From an uncultured Pelagibacteraceae bacterium (lineage in GTDB: Bacteria > Pseudomonadota > Alphaproteobacteria > Pelagibacterales > Pelagibacteraceae): 54,209 nt of DNA. Both the position numbers and the translations under genes were made by a program. Below the pieces are notes generated by a model. It ran no database searches, was not told where the DNA came from, and worked only from the letters and a program-made list of their open reading frames with translations. The number at the start of each line of letters is the position of its first letter. Positions within the stretch are counted from its first letter, which is position 1. The DNA is taken from the NCBI GenBank assembly GCA_902595115.1, contig CACJOS010000007.1, positions 1 through 54,209 of the forward strand. The letters run 5' to 3'. Positions 35,229-44,262 of the stretch are shown one piece after another.

Positions 35229-37337
35229 TTAATTTACATTCGAAATTTTTAAATAAAGCCCATAATCTGGGTCGTCTTTTAAAAAATCATAATGACTATC
35301 CAGATTAATTTTGAAACCATTTAACTCTTTGTTATGTGAAAGTTTTGCTGATGTATCTTGAATGGACATGGCATAAGAAGACCTTTGAGAACCTCTGTAA
35401 TCTAAAGCAATATTAAAACTATCATTCTTACTATTTTTAGCCTGATCCCTAGTGTACTTAGTCATTAAAGTTAAACCAGTCTCCGACACAAAATCAAATC
35501 CAATACCACCTATAAAATTGTGAGTAGAGTTTTCTATACCTTTCAAAGTAAATTCCTCACCATTAGAAATGTAAGAAAATGTCTGTTTTGAAGCAGGACT
35601 CATATCGGCGTAATATTCAAAATCAAAATACGGAATAAATGATCCAACTTCAAAATCGTAAGTATTATCTAAACTTGTTCCTACAGAAGATGTAAAATTT
35701 CCAATATATTGATCTTCATATTCTAGATTTAATCCCTCAGATCCTGTTTCTTTATATGCACCTAAATGTGTTATTCCATAATTAATTTTTAATTTAGGAG
35801 TAAAATTTAATCGATTTTTTGAAAAAGTATCTCTCAAGCTAAAGGATCCATATAATTGTTCGCCGTATCTGTCACCATTTGTTGATTGAGATCCGCTGTT
35901 ATTTATTAAATTTGAATTTATAAAACTCATGCCTAATAAATGATCTGTAAATCTTTCTTCACCTTTTGGCTTTGTTTCATAAAAAGTTAAACTAAAAGAA
36001 TTCATATCTAAAGCACTTCCAAGGTCACCAACATCAACATCATCAGTACCAAATCTTAAAGCAATACCTCTCATAATATTATCCTGACCTTTTTTATCTG
36101 CTCCAAGAGTAATGGCGGAAGTGTTAATACTTTTTGATGAAGATTGACTAGTGTCACCCGTGCTTCCAATGCTGATAGTTCCTTCGCTCCAAAAAGACCA
36201 GCTTGAATTTTGATAATCCGACCCACTATTACCATCATTGGAAAAATAAATTGGAATTAAAGTATCTGTTAAGGAATTCAAAATTGCATTATTAAACTGA
36301 ATCTTAATGTTTTGATTAGTTAAATTAACTCTTCCGCTATTTCGTCTTAACCATTCCATACGGTTGATAACTGGGAATGTTGTGTGCTGTATAATTTTTT
36401 TTGTTGTCTCTGATTGTGTTTCAATAGAAGCTACATCATCTTTGTTTGCTGTTGGATCGATGCAACTGATGACACCAAAACCACAAGTTAAATCATATTC
36501 ATTAACATCTCTATTAGCAGCATTATTTTTGAAATCTAAAATAAATAATTTAAGACCATCAGCACTAAATGCAATTCCTGAAGGTTCTTCAATTTGGCCA
36601 GAGAGGTCGTAACCACTCGACTCAAGTGTTACATTAGATAAATCAAAAGGTGTGCTTAGTGTGAATTCTTTAATTTTTTGTGTGCCTGTTCCTGTAACGT
36701 ACATTTTAGTTCCATCAGAGCTAAATGCAAATCCTTGTGGAGTCCCATTTATTTGTCTTAAAGTTTTGCTGCTCGTTCCAGTATATTCTTTTTGAAGAAC
36801 TGCGTTTGAGAGATCAAAGGGACTACCCAATGAATATTGTTTAATAGAGTCATTACCTGTCGCATCATAAATAAAAAGTTTTGTTCCATTCGTATTAAAT
36901 GCGATAGCTACAAAATCCAAACCATCCCCATTAAAATATACATTCTGATGTGTACTGGTTGAAACATCATAGGCAGTTGATAAATTATACTCATTTATTT
37001 CTTGATCATCTGTTCCAGCAAGAAACAATTTTGTACCATCAGAATTAAATTTTATATCTTTTGCATCTATTTGTTCTGATACATGAAGATATTCATTAGA
37101 ATTTTTGGTAGCAGTTGAAATATCGAAAGCTGTAGATAAATCAAATTCGAAAATTTTATTTTGACTCATTCCAACAACAAACATTTTAGTTCCATCTGGT
37201 TTAAATGTTATTCCATGTGCGAGTTTTTGCGTAATACCTTTGCTGTCAACAAATCCACTTACAGCTGCAAAAGTAATTGAACTTTGCAAAATAAGAATAA
37301 CTAAAATAATTATTTTTAATTTGAAAATTTTATTCAT
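35229..37337 (-). CDS. Beta-propeller autotransporter-like surface protein, paralogue
   Basis: A 702-residue protein with the same layout as the gene at 33002-35161. A signal peptide (MNKIFKLKIIILVILILQSS, cleavage near TFA) is followed by propeller repeats (FKPDGTKMFVVGMSQNKIFEF and similar) and a linker (MEWLRRNSGRVNLTNQNI). The C-terminal barrel has WSFWSEGTISIGSTGDTS and ends in Asn rather than Phe. The two genes are 67 bases apart in the same direction, so a tandem duplication is likely. Their divergence in the propeller part suggests different ligands. Function unknown. Confidence 0.82.
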   Translation of the reverse strand: MNKIFKLKIIILVILILQSSITFAAVSGFVDSKGITQKLAHGITFKPDGTKMFVVGMSQNKIFEFDLSTAFDISTATKNSNEYLHVSEQIDAKDIKFNSDGTKLFLAGTDDQEINEYNLSTAYDVSTSTHQNVYFNGDGLDFVAIAFNTNGTKLFIYDATGNDSIKQYSLGSPFDLSNAVLQKEYTGTSSKTLRQINGTPQGFAFSSDGTKMYVTGTGTQKIKEFTLSTPFDLSNVTLESSGYDLSGQIEEPSGIAFSADGLKLFILDFKNNAANRDVNEYDLTCGFGVISCIDPTANKDDVASIETQSETTKKIIQHTTFPVINRMEWLRRNSGRVNLTNQNIKIQFNNAILNSLTDTLIPIYFSNDGNSGSDYQNSSWSFWSEGTISIGSTGDTSQSSSKSINTSAITLGADKKGQDNIMRGIALRFGTDDVDVGDLGSALDMNSFSLTFYETKPKGEERFTDHLLGMSFINSNLINNSGSQSTNGDRYGEQLYGSFSLRDTFSKNRLNFTPKLKINYGITHLGAYKETGSEGLNLEYEDQYIGNFTSSVGTSLDNTYDFEVGSFIPYFDFEYYADMSPASKQTFSYISNGEEFTLKGIENSTHNFIGGIGFDFVSETGLTLMTKYTRDQAKNSKNDSFNIALDYRGSQRSSYAMSIQDTSAKLSHNKELNGFKINLDSHYDFLKDDPDYGLYLKISNVN

Positions 37338-37359
37338 AAAAATTAGATATGTTTTTAAT

Positions 37360-37770
37360 CTATTTTTTTAAATCTTTACATATCTTAGGTGCCCAATTCT
37401 TGGCATCCTGAGAGGTTACATGGAAGTCAAATTTGTCAGGTTTTACAAACATTTTATTTGTATCATCGAATCTACCCTCTTTTATAGTATCCACCCAAAC
37501 AACATAATCAGCTGGAAATAAGCTTCTTGCTTCAGGCGTTGGGCAAATGAAATCAGCTACAACATAATTTCCTTCTGCTTTTAGTTTAATAGCAAGATCT
37601 GCCATTCTCTTTGCTTGTCTTGTTCTTCCCTCTTCAGAAAAATCCCAATCATTTGCAGCTTTTCTTACTTCATCCGCATTTAATCTTTTTGCATTTATCA
37701 TTGGTGCAAGTTCATTTGCTAAAGTTGTTTTACCTGCACCAGGCAATCCCATAACTAAAATAATTTTCAT
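37360..37770 (-). CDS. Small P-loop kinase, adenylylsulfate-kinase-like
   Basis: A 136-residue P-loop enzyme. Walker A is GLPGAGKTTLANELA near residues 7-21, and the blocks RLNADEVRKAANDWDFSEEGR and NYVVADFICPTPEARSLF are like APS kinase (CysC), including the region that binds the acceptor hydroxyl. It is shorter than typical CysC (about 200), so the acceptor may be another small molecule. The ATG overlaps the M24 stop by one base, making it the last gene of the bhmT operon. The role within that operon is unclear. Confidence 0.78.
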   Translation of the reverse strand: MKIILVMGLPGAGKTTLANELAPMINAKRLNADEVRKAANDWDFSEEGRTRQAKRMADLAIKLKAEGNYVVADFICPTPEARSLFPADYVVWVDTIKEGRFDDTNKMFVKPDKFDFHVTSQDAKNWAPKICKDLKK

Positions 37771-39005
37771 TAAATTTTTTCTAAAGGATGATAAGACATT
37801 AGCTCAAGTCCATTTTGTCCAACTAAGTATTGTTGTTCTAATTTAACTCCTTCTTTGCCACCTACTTTACCTATGTAGCTTTCAACAGTTAAAGTCATAT
37901 TTTGTTCAAAACTTCCACCTTGTTCTCCACCATCTGTTGGATATTTAATTTGTGGCCACTCATCACAAAGACCGATACCGTGAACCATACATGAGTAACG
38001 ATTACCATAATATTCCTCAGGTAATAACCATGACTTTTCAATAAATTCTTTAAAAGTCATTCCAGGTTTAATTAATCTTGCATTATGATCTATTTGTTCT
38101 ACTGCCATTGAATATAATTTTTTTTGTTCATCATTGAATTTATGTCCCACGACATAAGATCTTGAAATGTCTGCACAATATCCATATGGACCAACCATAT
38201 CGGTATCAAAAGCAACAATTTCTCCAGTTTGCATTACTTTGTTACTACTCTCTTGCATCCACGGATTTGTTCTTTCACCCGAGGATAATATTCTACACTC
38301 AATCCATTCACCTCCATGCTCGATATTTGTTTTGTGGAGAATAGACCAAAGTTCATCCTCAGTCATACCAGGTTTTAAATCATTTCGCATTTTTGCAACA
38401 CCAATCTCTGCAACTTCTATCGCGGCTTTCATGCATTTTAATTCCTCAGGAGATTTGATTACTCTTGCTTGCTCTAGTATTAATTTTGCATCAACAACTT
38501 CAATACCTTGTTTATTAAGTTCAGATACAGCTGGACCATTTAATACATCAATTGCAATTTTTTTAGTTTTAAAATATTTATTTGATAAGTCTTTAATTTC
38601 ATTAATCCATTTTTTGAGTTGAGCATTTGCTTGATCTCCATTACTAAAATAATCCCAGGTGATTGCTGGTCTAATTTCATCGATTAAATTTAAGTGCTTT
38701 GATAAAATTTCACAATTAAAGTACTCATATAAAATTGTTGGTCCATTAACAGGCACAAAACAATATCTTGTTAGATTGTGCATATTGTAAACACTCATAT
38801 TTACTGTGTCTAAGGCGTATCTAACATTGACTGGATCAAAGAGTATGCATGCCTCGAGATTATTTTTTTCTAATTCTTTTCTAACTCTATCAAGTCTATA
38901 TGATCTTAATTTTTCAAAATTTATCTCATCCTCTTTTAATCTTTTTTTTGTTAAAAATTTTGGTGATGTTTTAATTTCCGGTGCAATTTTTCTACTAAAT
39001 TTCAT
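37770..39005 (-). CDS. DddP-like M24 metallohydrolase/lyase
   Basis: A 411-residue pita-bread-fold protein of the creatinase/aminopeptidase P family. It resembles the DMSP lyase DddP as I remember it. Shared blocks are FDPVNVRYALDTVNM (residues 56-70), GGEWIECRILSSG (231-243), AFDTDMVGPYGYCADISRS and HGIGLCDEWP. Candidate metal ligands are Asp267, Asp269, Asp279, His342, Glu375 and Glu390. Asp348 matches the catalytic Asp of DddP. Ordinary peptidases of the family usually have a different block after HGxGL. It sits in an operon with BHMT and a Rieske oxygenase. If it is a lyase, DMSP would give acrylate and DMS; creatinase or Xaa-Pro hydrolysis are the alternatives. Confidence 0.68.
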   Translation of the reverse strand: MKFSRKIAPEIKTSPKFLTKKRLKEDEINFEKLRSYRLDRVRKELEKNNLEACILFDPVNVRYALDTVNMSVYNMHNLTRYCFVPVNGPTILYEYFNCEILSKHLNLIDEIRPAITWDYFSNGDQANAQLKKWINEIKDLSNKYFKTKKIAIDVLNGPAVSELNKQGIEVVDAKLILEQARVIKSPEELKCMKAAIEVAEIGVAKMRNDLKPGMTEDELWSILHKTNIEHGGEWIECRILSSGERTNPWMQESSNKVMQTGEIVAFDTDMVGPYGYCADISRSYVVGHKFNDEQKKLYSMAVEQIDHNARLIKPGMTFKEFIEKSWLLPEEYYGNRYSCMVHGIGLCDEWPQIKYPTDGGEQGGSFEQNMTLTVESYIGKVGGKEGVKLEQQYLVGQNGLELMSYHPLEKI

Positions 39006-39006
39006 T

Positions 39007-40182
39007 TTAAATTAAATTTTGTGCTACCCATTTATGAAAATGATGAGTTGGATTATCCATTACAGGTGAAAAGTTTCCTCCATTATATGATGGAGAGTTT
39101 CTGCCAGTTTGCATACCCTGTATTATATCAACATCTTCTTTTTGAATGTCTTCCCATTGTTTATGATTTTGTTTTCGTAATGATTTAAATTTATTAGCTT
39201 GAGCTGCTTGTTCACCAACATAATATAACTCCATATGTTCAAGAGTAAACTCATAACTAATTGGTTCAATCCAATAAGCATAGTAATGATCTTTATGAAT
39301 TCCAAGCATAACATTTGGAAACAATGCAACATACTCTGCGATATTTTCTTTATCCTTTGGCCAGTTTGGAAAACTTGGAAGTTTTTCTTTTCCTTTAAAT
39401 TGAGGATTATAAACAACCGTCCCTTGACCAGCAAAGCGATTAGGTAAACCTTGAATATGATAATGGTCCTCTATTTTTGAGTAGGAATTTAATCCTGGAT
39501 GCACCCATGGTAAATGATAACTTTCACAATAGTTTTCAATTGCAAATTTCCAATTGCATTTTGCATTTAATTTGAAATATCCAAAATCATTTGAATGATG
39601 AATTAATTCTCTGTCTTTTATTGACCAAAATTTTTCCCATCTATCGCTTAAGGGTTTTATATATTCTTCAAAAGACATTTCATTTTGATTAATGTTTATC
39701 ATTATTAAATCTAACCAAATATAAGATCTGATTTCTTTTAGATTACTTTTTGATTTATCAAAACCTTCTACAGAATGTTTATTCATACCACCAATGTGAG
39801 GTGTTGCTATTAGTTCTCCATCGAGACTATATGACCAAGAATGATATGGGCATCGAATAAGGCTATTAATTTTTCCACTTTTAGAAACCAGTTTCACTCC
39901 TCTATGACTACAAACATTGTGGAAAACTTTAACTTCATTCTGTTTATTTCTTAAAATTAAAATAGGCATTCCAAGAATATCTATTGGTTTTACATCTCCA
40001 ATTTCAGGTATGGAGCTTGCAACTCCTGCTACAATCCACTTATCTTCAAATAATTTTTTTCTCTCTATTAAAGTATAATCTTTGCTCGTGTAGCATTCGT
40101 TTGGTAATCCATGAGCTTTTTCAATAGAGTTATTTACAACATCTAGTTTTTTTTTGTCTATAATATTATAAATTTCAGACAT
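39007..40182 (-). CDS. Rieske non-heme iron oxygenase, onium-compound demethylase type
   Basis: A 391-residue oxygenase alpha subunit. The Rieske [2Fe-2S] ligands are Cys91, His93, Cys111 and His114 (CSHRG and CPYHSW). The catalytic iron site includes His223 and His228 in NYCESYHLPWVHP, with an acidic ligand likely in EDVDIIQGMQ. This subgroup includes glycine betaine, stachydrine and carnitine oxygenases that remove a methyl group or cleave the C-N bond. Its required reductase is not in the window. It lies one base after the methyltransferase gene group and before the DddP-like gene in the bhmT operon. Confidence 0.82.
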   Translation of the reverse strand: MSEIYNIIDKKKLDVVNNSIEKAHGLPNECYTSKDYTLIERKKLFEDKWIVAGVASSIPEIGDVKPIDILGMPILILRNKQNEVKVFHNVCSHRGVKLVSKSGKINSLIRCPYHSWSYSLDGELIATPHIGGMNKHSVEGFDKSKSNLKEIRSYIWLDLIMININQNEMSFEEYIKPLSDRWEKFWSIKDRELIHHSNDFGYFKLNAKCNWKFAIENYCESYHLPWVHPGLNSYSKIEDHYHIQGLPNRFAGQGTVVYNPQFKGKEKLPSFPNWPKDKENIAEYVALFPNVMLGIHKDHYYAYWIEPISYEFTLEHMELYYVGEQAAQANKFKSLRKQNHKQWEDIQKEDVDIIQGMQTGRNSPSYNGGNFSPVMDNPTHHFHKWVAQNLI

Positions 40183-40185
40183 AAC

Positions 40186-40815
40186 TTATTTTATCACTTC
40201 ATATAACCCAAGCCAAGCATTTACATCTTTGCTTGCAATATAGTCAGATTTAAAAAATTCGATTTCTTTCCATTTATTTTCATTGTTTAATTGTTCAATT
40301 TTTTTATCAAAGCCATACTCTTCGTGTATTCCTTCGTTTATTGTAAAACATATATGTCCTTTATTTTTAGTAATTCTTATAAATTCGTCTAAAGCAGGAG
40401 GTTTAACGTGTCCAAATGTAAAAGTCCCAACACACATCACAGCATCGAAGGAATCGTTTTCTTCTTCAATAGGTTTATTTAAATCTACTTGATCAAGTTT
40501 TTTGTAAAGTTGGTCAGGTACCAAATCTAAGAGTTTTTTTGAAAGATCTGCACCATAAAAATTATGATACCCAAATTTTTTTAATTCAACACCAACTAAT
40601 CCTGTGCCACATCCAGCATCATAAATTTTAGCATCCTTGTTTTTTTGATATTTAATAAATGTTTCAGTAGTTTCTTTTGGACCAGTATAGTTCCAATCAA
40701 GCATGTCTTTATCATATTTATTTTCTTGTCCCCAATCGTCATAATACTTCATTACCTCATCGGTTTTTTTTAATTTATAAATTGGTATTTTGTTTCCTAC
40801 GTCTTTTTGTGCCAT
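40186..40815 (-). CDS. Class I SAM-dependent methyltransferase
   Basis: A 209-residue methyltransferase. The SAM-binding motif I is KIYDAGCGTGLVGVELKKFG near residues 61-80, acidic post-I is GADLSKKLLDLV, and motif IV is SFDAVMCVGTFTFGHVKPPAL. The acceptor is not known. It overlaps the dimethylglycine dehydrogenase gene by one base, and the Rieske gene follows three bases later. In an operon of demethylases, a methyltransferase may act on a product such as a thiol or an amine, or may balance SAM made from BHMT-derived methionine. Confidence 0.86.
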   Translation of the reverse strand: MAQKDVGNKIPIYKLKKTDEVMKYYDDWGQENKYDKDMLDWNYTGPKETTETFIKYQKNKDAKIYDAGCGTGLVGVELKKFGYHNFYGADLSKKLLDLVPDQLYKKLDQVDLNKPIEEENDSFDAVMCVGTFTFGHVKPPALDEFIRITKNKGHICFTINEGIHEEYGFDKKIEQLNNENKWKEIEFFKSDYIASKDVNAWLGLYEVIK

Positions 40816-43220
40816 CAGCTTCTCATTTTTTGTCCTGTTGGATCATAAAGCGGTGATTTTATTACTGAAGAGTTAAACAAATCTCCATTTATTTCCACTT
40901 GAATTCCTTTTTCCGAATTTATTTCTCGGCTATCAAGATATGAAAACGCAACACTTTTATTTGTAAAATGTGCAAAACCTCCTGAAGTTACGTATCCAAT
41001 AGCTTTTCCATTTTTTAATACCGCTTCGTTATTTGTAACGTCAATATCATTTGTTTCTACAATTAATGGTGTAAGTTTATTTTTGCTTTCATCTTTTTTT
41101 GCAAAATTTTTTCCTACAAAATCTTTGTCCCAGTCAATGAATACATCCAATCCTGTCTCTTTTGCAGTAAAGTCTGGTCTATAATCAAGTGTCCAAGCAC
41201 CCCAATTTTTTTCAAGACGCATAGACATTAAAGCTCTTAAACCAAAGGGTTGAATATTAAATTCTTTACCAGCTTCCATTAATTCTTCGTACAATTTAAT
41301 TTGATAATGTGGCGCTGTATAAATTTCATATCCCAGCTCACCAGTAAAAGATAATCGATTTACAATTGCTGGTACTCCACCAACAAACATTTTCCTAGAG
41401 TCTCTAAATTTAAAATTTTTATTTGATACATCTTCTCTTACAATTTTTTGAAAAACCTCTCTGGATTTAGGTCCTGATATTGCTAAACCATGAAAATCAT
41501 CTGATCGATTTTTATAATTTACTTTAAATTTATTTAAATGACTTTCAAACCACCTTCTATGCATTTCTTGAGCTGCTCCAGATCCAAAAACCATAAATTT
41601 ATTTTCATCAATACATGACACGGTAAGGTCACCATAAAGTTTTCCTCTGTAAGTAAGCATTGGGGTAAGAGAAATTCTTCCTGGTTTAGGAATTTTACCA
41701 GCCATAATATAGTTTAAAAAATTTCTAGCATCAGGTCCTTCAAATTCGTGTTTTGAAAAATTTGCAAGTTCCATCACACCTACATTTTCTCTAACATTTA
41801 TAACTTCTTTTGATACGTAATTATGAGATCTTGATCTTTTTATAGTTGGCTCTTCAAAGGCATCTTCTTTATTTTTTGCAAACCATAAAACGCTCTCTAA
41901 ACCAAATCCATCACCCATAACTGCTCCTTGATTTACAAAACGATCGTATAATGCAGTTGTTTTTTGTTTTCTTCCCTTGGGTAAAGTTTCATTTGGAAAT
42001 GTCATTATAAATCGTCTTTCATAATTTTCTGATGATTTAATAGTTCCATACTGTGGAGTAGCATATTCACCAAACCTTGCTACATCCATTGCCCAAACAT
42101 CAATTGAAGGTTCCCCATCTATAATCCATTCAGCGATACATTTTCCAACACCGCCGCCCTGACAAAAACCAGCCATAACACCAACTGCAACCCAATAATT
42201 TTTCATACCAGGAACTGGACCAATAAGTGGACTGCCATCAGGACCGAAAGTAAAAGGTCCATTAACAATATTTTTTATTCCAGCTTTTTCTAATGCTGGC
42301 ATTCTTTCAAATCCTATTGCTAACCTGTCTTGAATATTATCTAGCTTTGGTTCTAACAATTCATGTCCAAAGTTCATTGGAGTTCCATTTATTTTCCATG
42401 GAGTTGACTTAGGCTCATAAGTGCCAAGCAACATTCCTTTAGCTTCCTGTCTAAAATAAATATTTCCTTCAAAGTCTGTACCAATTGGTAATCTTTGATC
42501 CCCCATCGCTTCAATTTCTGGAATACTTTCAGTTATTAAATAATGATGCTCCATTGGTTGAACTGGAAGATCTACTCCAGAAAGATTTCCTACTTCTCTA
42601 GCCCATAAACCGCCTGCATTTATAATTATTTCTGCATTAATATTTCCTTTATCAGTAAATACATCCCAAGATCCATCAGGTTTTTGTTTAGTATCTTTAA
42701 CAACTGTGTGAGTATAATATTTTCCACCATGAACCTTAGCAGCTTTTGCAAATGCATATGTCACTCCTGAAGGGTCAACTTCACCATCAATAGGATCCCA
42801 CAAAGCTAACAAATACCTTTTAGGATCAATTAAAGGATGTTTTTTCTTTACTTCATCAAGAGAAATAAATTCTTGGTCTAGACCCATATATCTTGCTTTT
42901 GATCTTTCCCTCTTTAAATATTCAGCCCAAACCTCATTAGATGCTAAATAAAAACCTCCACTTGGTTTAAAACCAACAGAATGACCAGACTCTTTTTCTA
43001 TCTCTTTGTAAAGACCAATTGTATAGGCCATCATTCTAGAAATATTTGGATCAGATGAAATTACGTGAACATTGCCAGCAGCATGCCAAGAAGAACCAGA
43101 AGTAAGTTCATTTCTCTCAAGTAAAATACAATCTTTTAAACCAAATTTAGATAAATGATAAAGAATTGAACAACCTACTACACCACCACCGATAATGACT
43201 ACTTTTGCATGATTTTCCAT
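40815..43220 (-). CDS. Dimethylglycine dehydrogenase-like flavoprotein with GcvT domain (second copy)
   Basis: An 801-residue demethylating flavoprotein. The FAD site is IGGGVVGCSILYHLSKFG at residues 10-27, with the covalent-FAD His46 in TSGSSWHAAGN. The FAO_M-like middle is followed by a GcvT domain from about residue 465 (NVRENVGVMELANFSKH, SGPKSREVF, GELGYEIYTA, FGLRALMSMRLEKNW). The immediate upstream gene is bhmT, whose product is dimethylglycine, so dimethylglycine is the most likely substrate. No ETF gene lies in this operon; ETF from 1356-2571 could serve both. The paralogue at 2571-5003 may then act on sarcosine. Confidence 0.87.
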   Translation of the reverse strand: MENHAKVVIIGGGVVGCSILYHLSKFGLKDCILLERNELTSGSSWHAAGNVHVISSDPNISRMMAYTIGLYKEIEKESGHSVGFKPSGGFYLASNEVWAEYLKRERSKARYMGLDQEFISLDEVKKKHPLIDPKRYLLALWDPIDGEVDPSGVTYAFAKAAKVHGGKYYTHTVVKDTKQKPDGSWDVFTDKGNINAEIIINAGGLWAREVGNLSGVDLPVQPMEHHYLITESIPEIEAMGDQRLPIGTDFEGNIYFRQEAKGMLLGTYEPKSTPWKINGTPMNFGHELLEPKLDNIQDRLAIGFERMPALEKAGIKNIVNGPFTFGPDGSPLIGPVPGMKNYWVAVGVMAGFCQGGGVGKCIAEWIIDGEPSIDVWAMDVARFGEYATPQYGTIKSSENYERRFIMTFPNETLPKGRKQKTTALYDRFVNQGAVMGDGFGLESVLWFAKNKEDAFEEPTIKRSRSHNYVSKEVINVRENVGVMELANFSKHEFEGPDARNFLNYIMAGKIPKPGRISLTPMLTYRGKLYGDLTVSCIDENKFMVFGSGAAQEMHRRWFESHLNKFKVNYKNRSDDFHGLAISGPKSREVFQKIVREDVSNKNFKFRDSRKMFVGGVPAIVNRLSFTGELGYEIYTAPHYQIKLYEELMEAGKEFNIQPFGLRALMSMRLEKNWGAWTLDYRPDFTAKETGLDVFIDWDKDFVGKNFAKKDESKNKLTPLIVETNDIDVTNNEAVLKNGKAIGYVTSGGFAHFTNKSVAFSYLDSREINSEKGIQVEINGDLFNSSVIKSPLYDPTGQKMRS

Positions 43221-43221
43221 T

Positions 43222-44262
43222 TTAATATTTTATTTCTTTGTTTACTTTCTTCAATGTCTTGTCTGTCCCATGGTGAAAATGCTTACTCATATCTGGCATA
43301 TACTTCATAGCAATCGGTTTTTTTCCAACTGCAACTGCCATCTCTCTAACATGATGAGCTTCTGCTCCACAACATATACCAATTAAATTAATTTTTTTCT
43401 CAAGGCATTCTTTGGCGAATTCTGCCATTTCAAATCTGTTACAAAATAAATTATCTAAAGCTACGGGAAACGCATTTCCTCCTGGGATACAATCACATCC
43501 GTGATCAGTTTGATTTAAAAATCCAGGCTCTTCCTCCGTTGTTCTATATGGAACAGGTAAACCTGCGACATGGCATGAAACTTTTTTTCTAACTTCTTTT
43601 AAAAGTTTCATTGTCATTTTAGGACCTCTATAACAATTTAAACCAACAACATCTGCACCAAGATCTTCTATTATTTTACACGCATCTTCAGCTGTGTAAC
43701 CGTCTCTTGTTAAATCTCCTCTAGGTATCGCATAATTAGCTACAGCTATTAAACCTTCATCCTTAATTGCTTTTAATGCTATCTTCATTTCATCTACCCA
43801 ATTGATTGTTTCCGCAACAATAAAATCAACACCTGCTTCTTTTGCCCAAAGCACTTGTTCCTCATACATCTTTTGACATTCTTTAAATGAGTTTTTATCC
43901 TTTGGATCAAAAATATTTGTATTTGCAACATCTCCACAAACCATCAAATCCAAATCTTTAAATTCATTTGCAGCATCTTTTGCGATTTTAAGTGCATTTT
44001 TTTGCATTTGTTCAAGCAGATGTTCTTTTCCAATAATTCTTAATTTTTCTCTATGTCCGTAATAAGTGAAAGCTTGAACAATATCAGAACCAGCTCTTAT
44101 AAATTCTCTGTGTAACTGACTCACTACATCAGGATGCTCTAGCACTACCTCAGGTACAAATGGGCCGGCAGATAAATATCCTCTTCTTTCCATTGCAAAT
44201 AAATACCCTTCTGCAAATATGACAGGACCTTCATCTAATCTTGATAATAAGTTTTTTTTCAT
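43222..44262 (-). CDS. bhmT: Betaine-homocysteine S-methyltransferase
   Basis: A 346-residue enzyme moving a methyl group from glycine betaine to homocysteine, making dimethylglycine and methionine. The homocysteine-site region GSDIVQAFTYYGHREKL is near residues 58-74, and a zinc Cys is in LNCYRGP. The paired zinc cysteines are in IGICCGAEAHHVREM. The strong ribosome site AGGAGG precedes the ATG. It is the first gene of a six-gene minus-strand operon followed by the dimethylglycine dehydrogenase after one base, which gives two consecutive steps of betaine demethylation. In SAR11, bhmT genes are known to be riboswitch-controlled; see the leader entry. Confidence 0.87.
   Translation of the reverse strand: MKKNLLSRLDEGPVIFAEGYLFAMERRGYLSAGPFVPEVVLEHPDVVSQLHREFIRAGSDIVQAFTYYGHREKLRIIGKEHLLEQMQKNALKIAKDAANEFKDLDLMVCGDVANTNIFDPKDKNSFKECQKMYEEQVLWAKEAGVDFIVAETINWVDEMKIALKAIKDEGLIAVANYAIPRGDLTRDGYTAEDACKIIEDLGADVVGLNCYRGPKMTMKLLKEVRKKVSCHVAGLPVPYRTTEEEPGFLNQTDHGCDCIPGGNAFPVALDNLFCNRFEMAEFAKECLEKKINLIGICCGAEAHHVREMAVAVGKKPIAMKYMPDMSKHFHHGTDKTLKKVNKEIKY

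Noticed and set aside
38167-38622. A 151-residue plus-strand frame opposite the DddP-like gene
   Set aside because: Antisense to highly conserved M24 sequence; no ribosome site or recognisable product.
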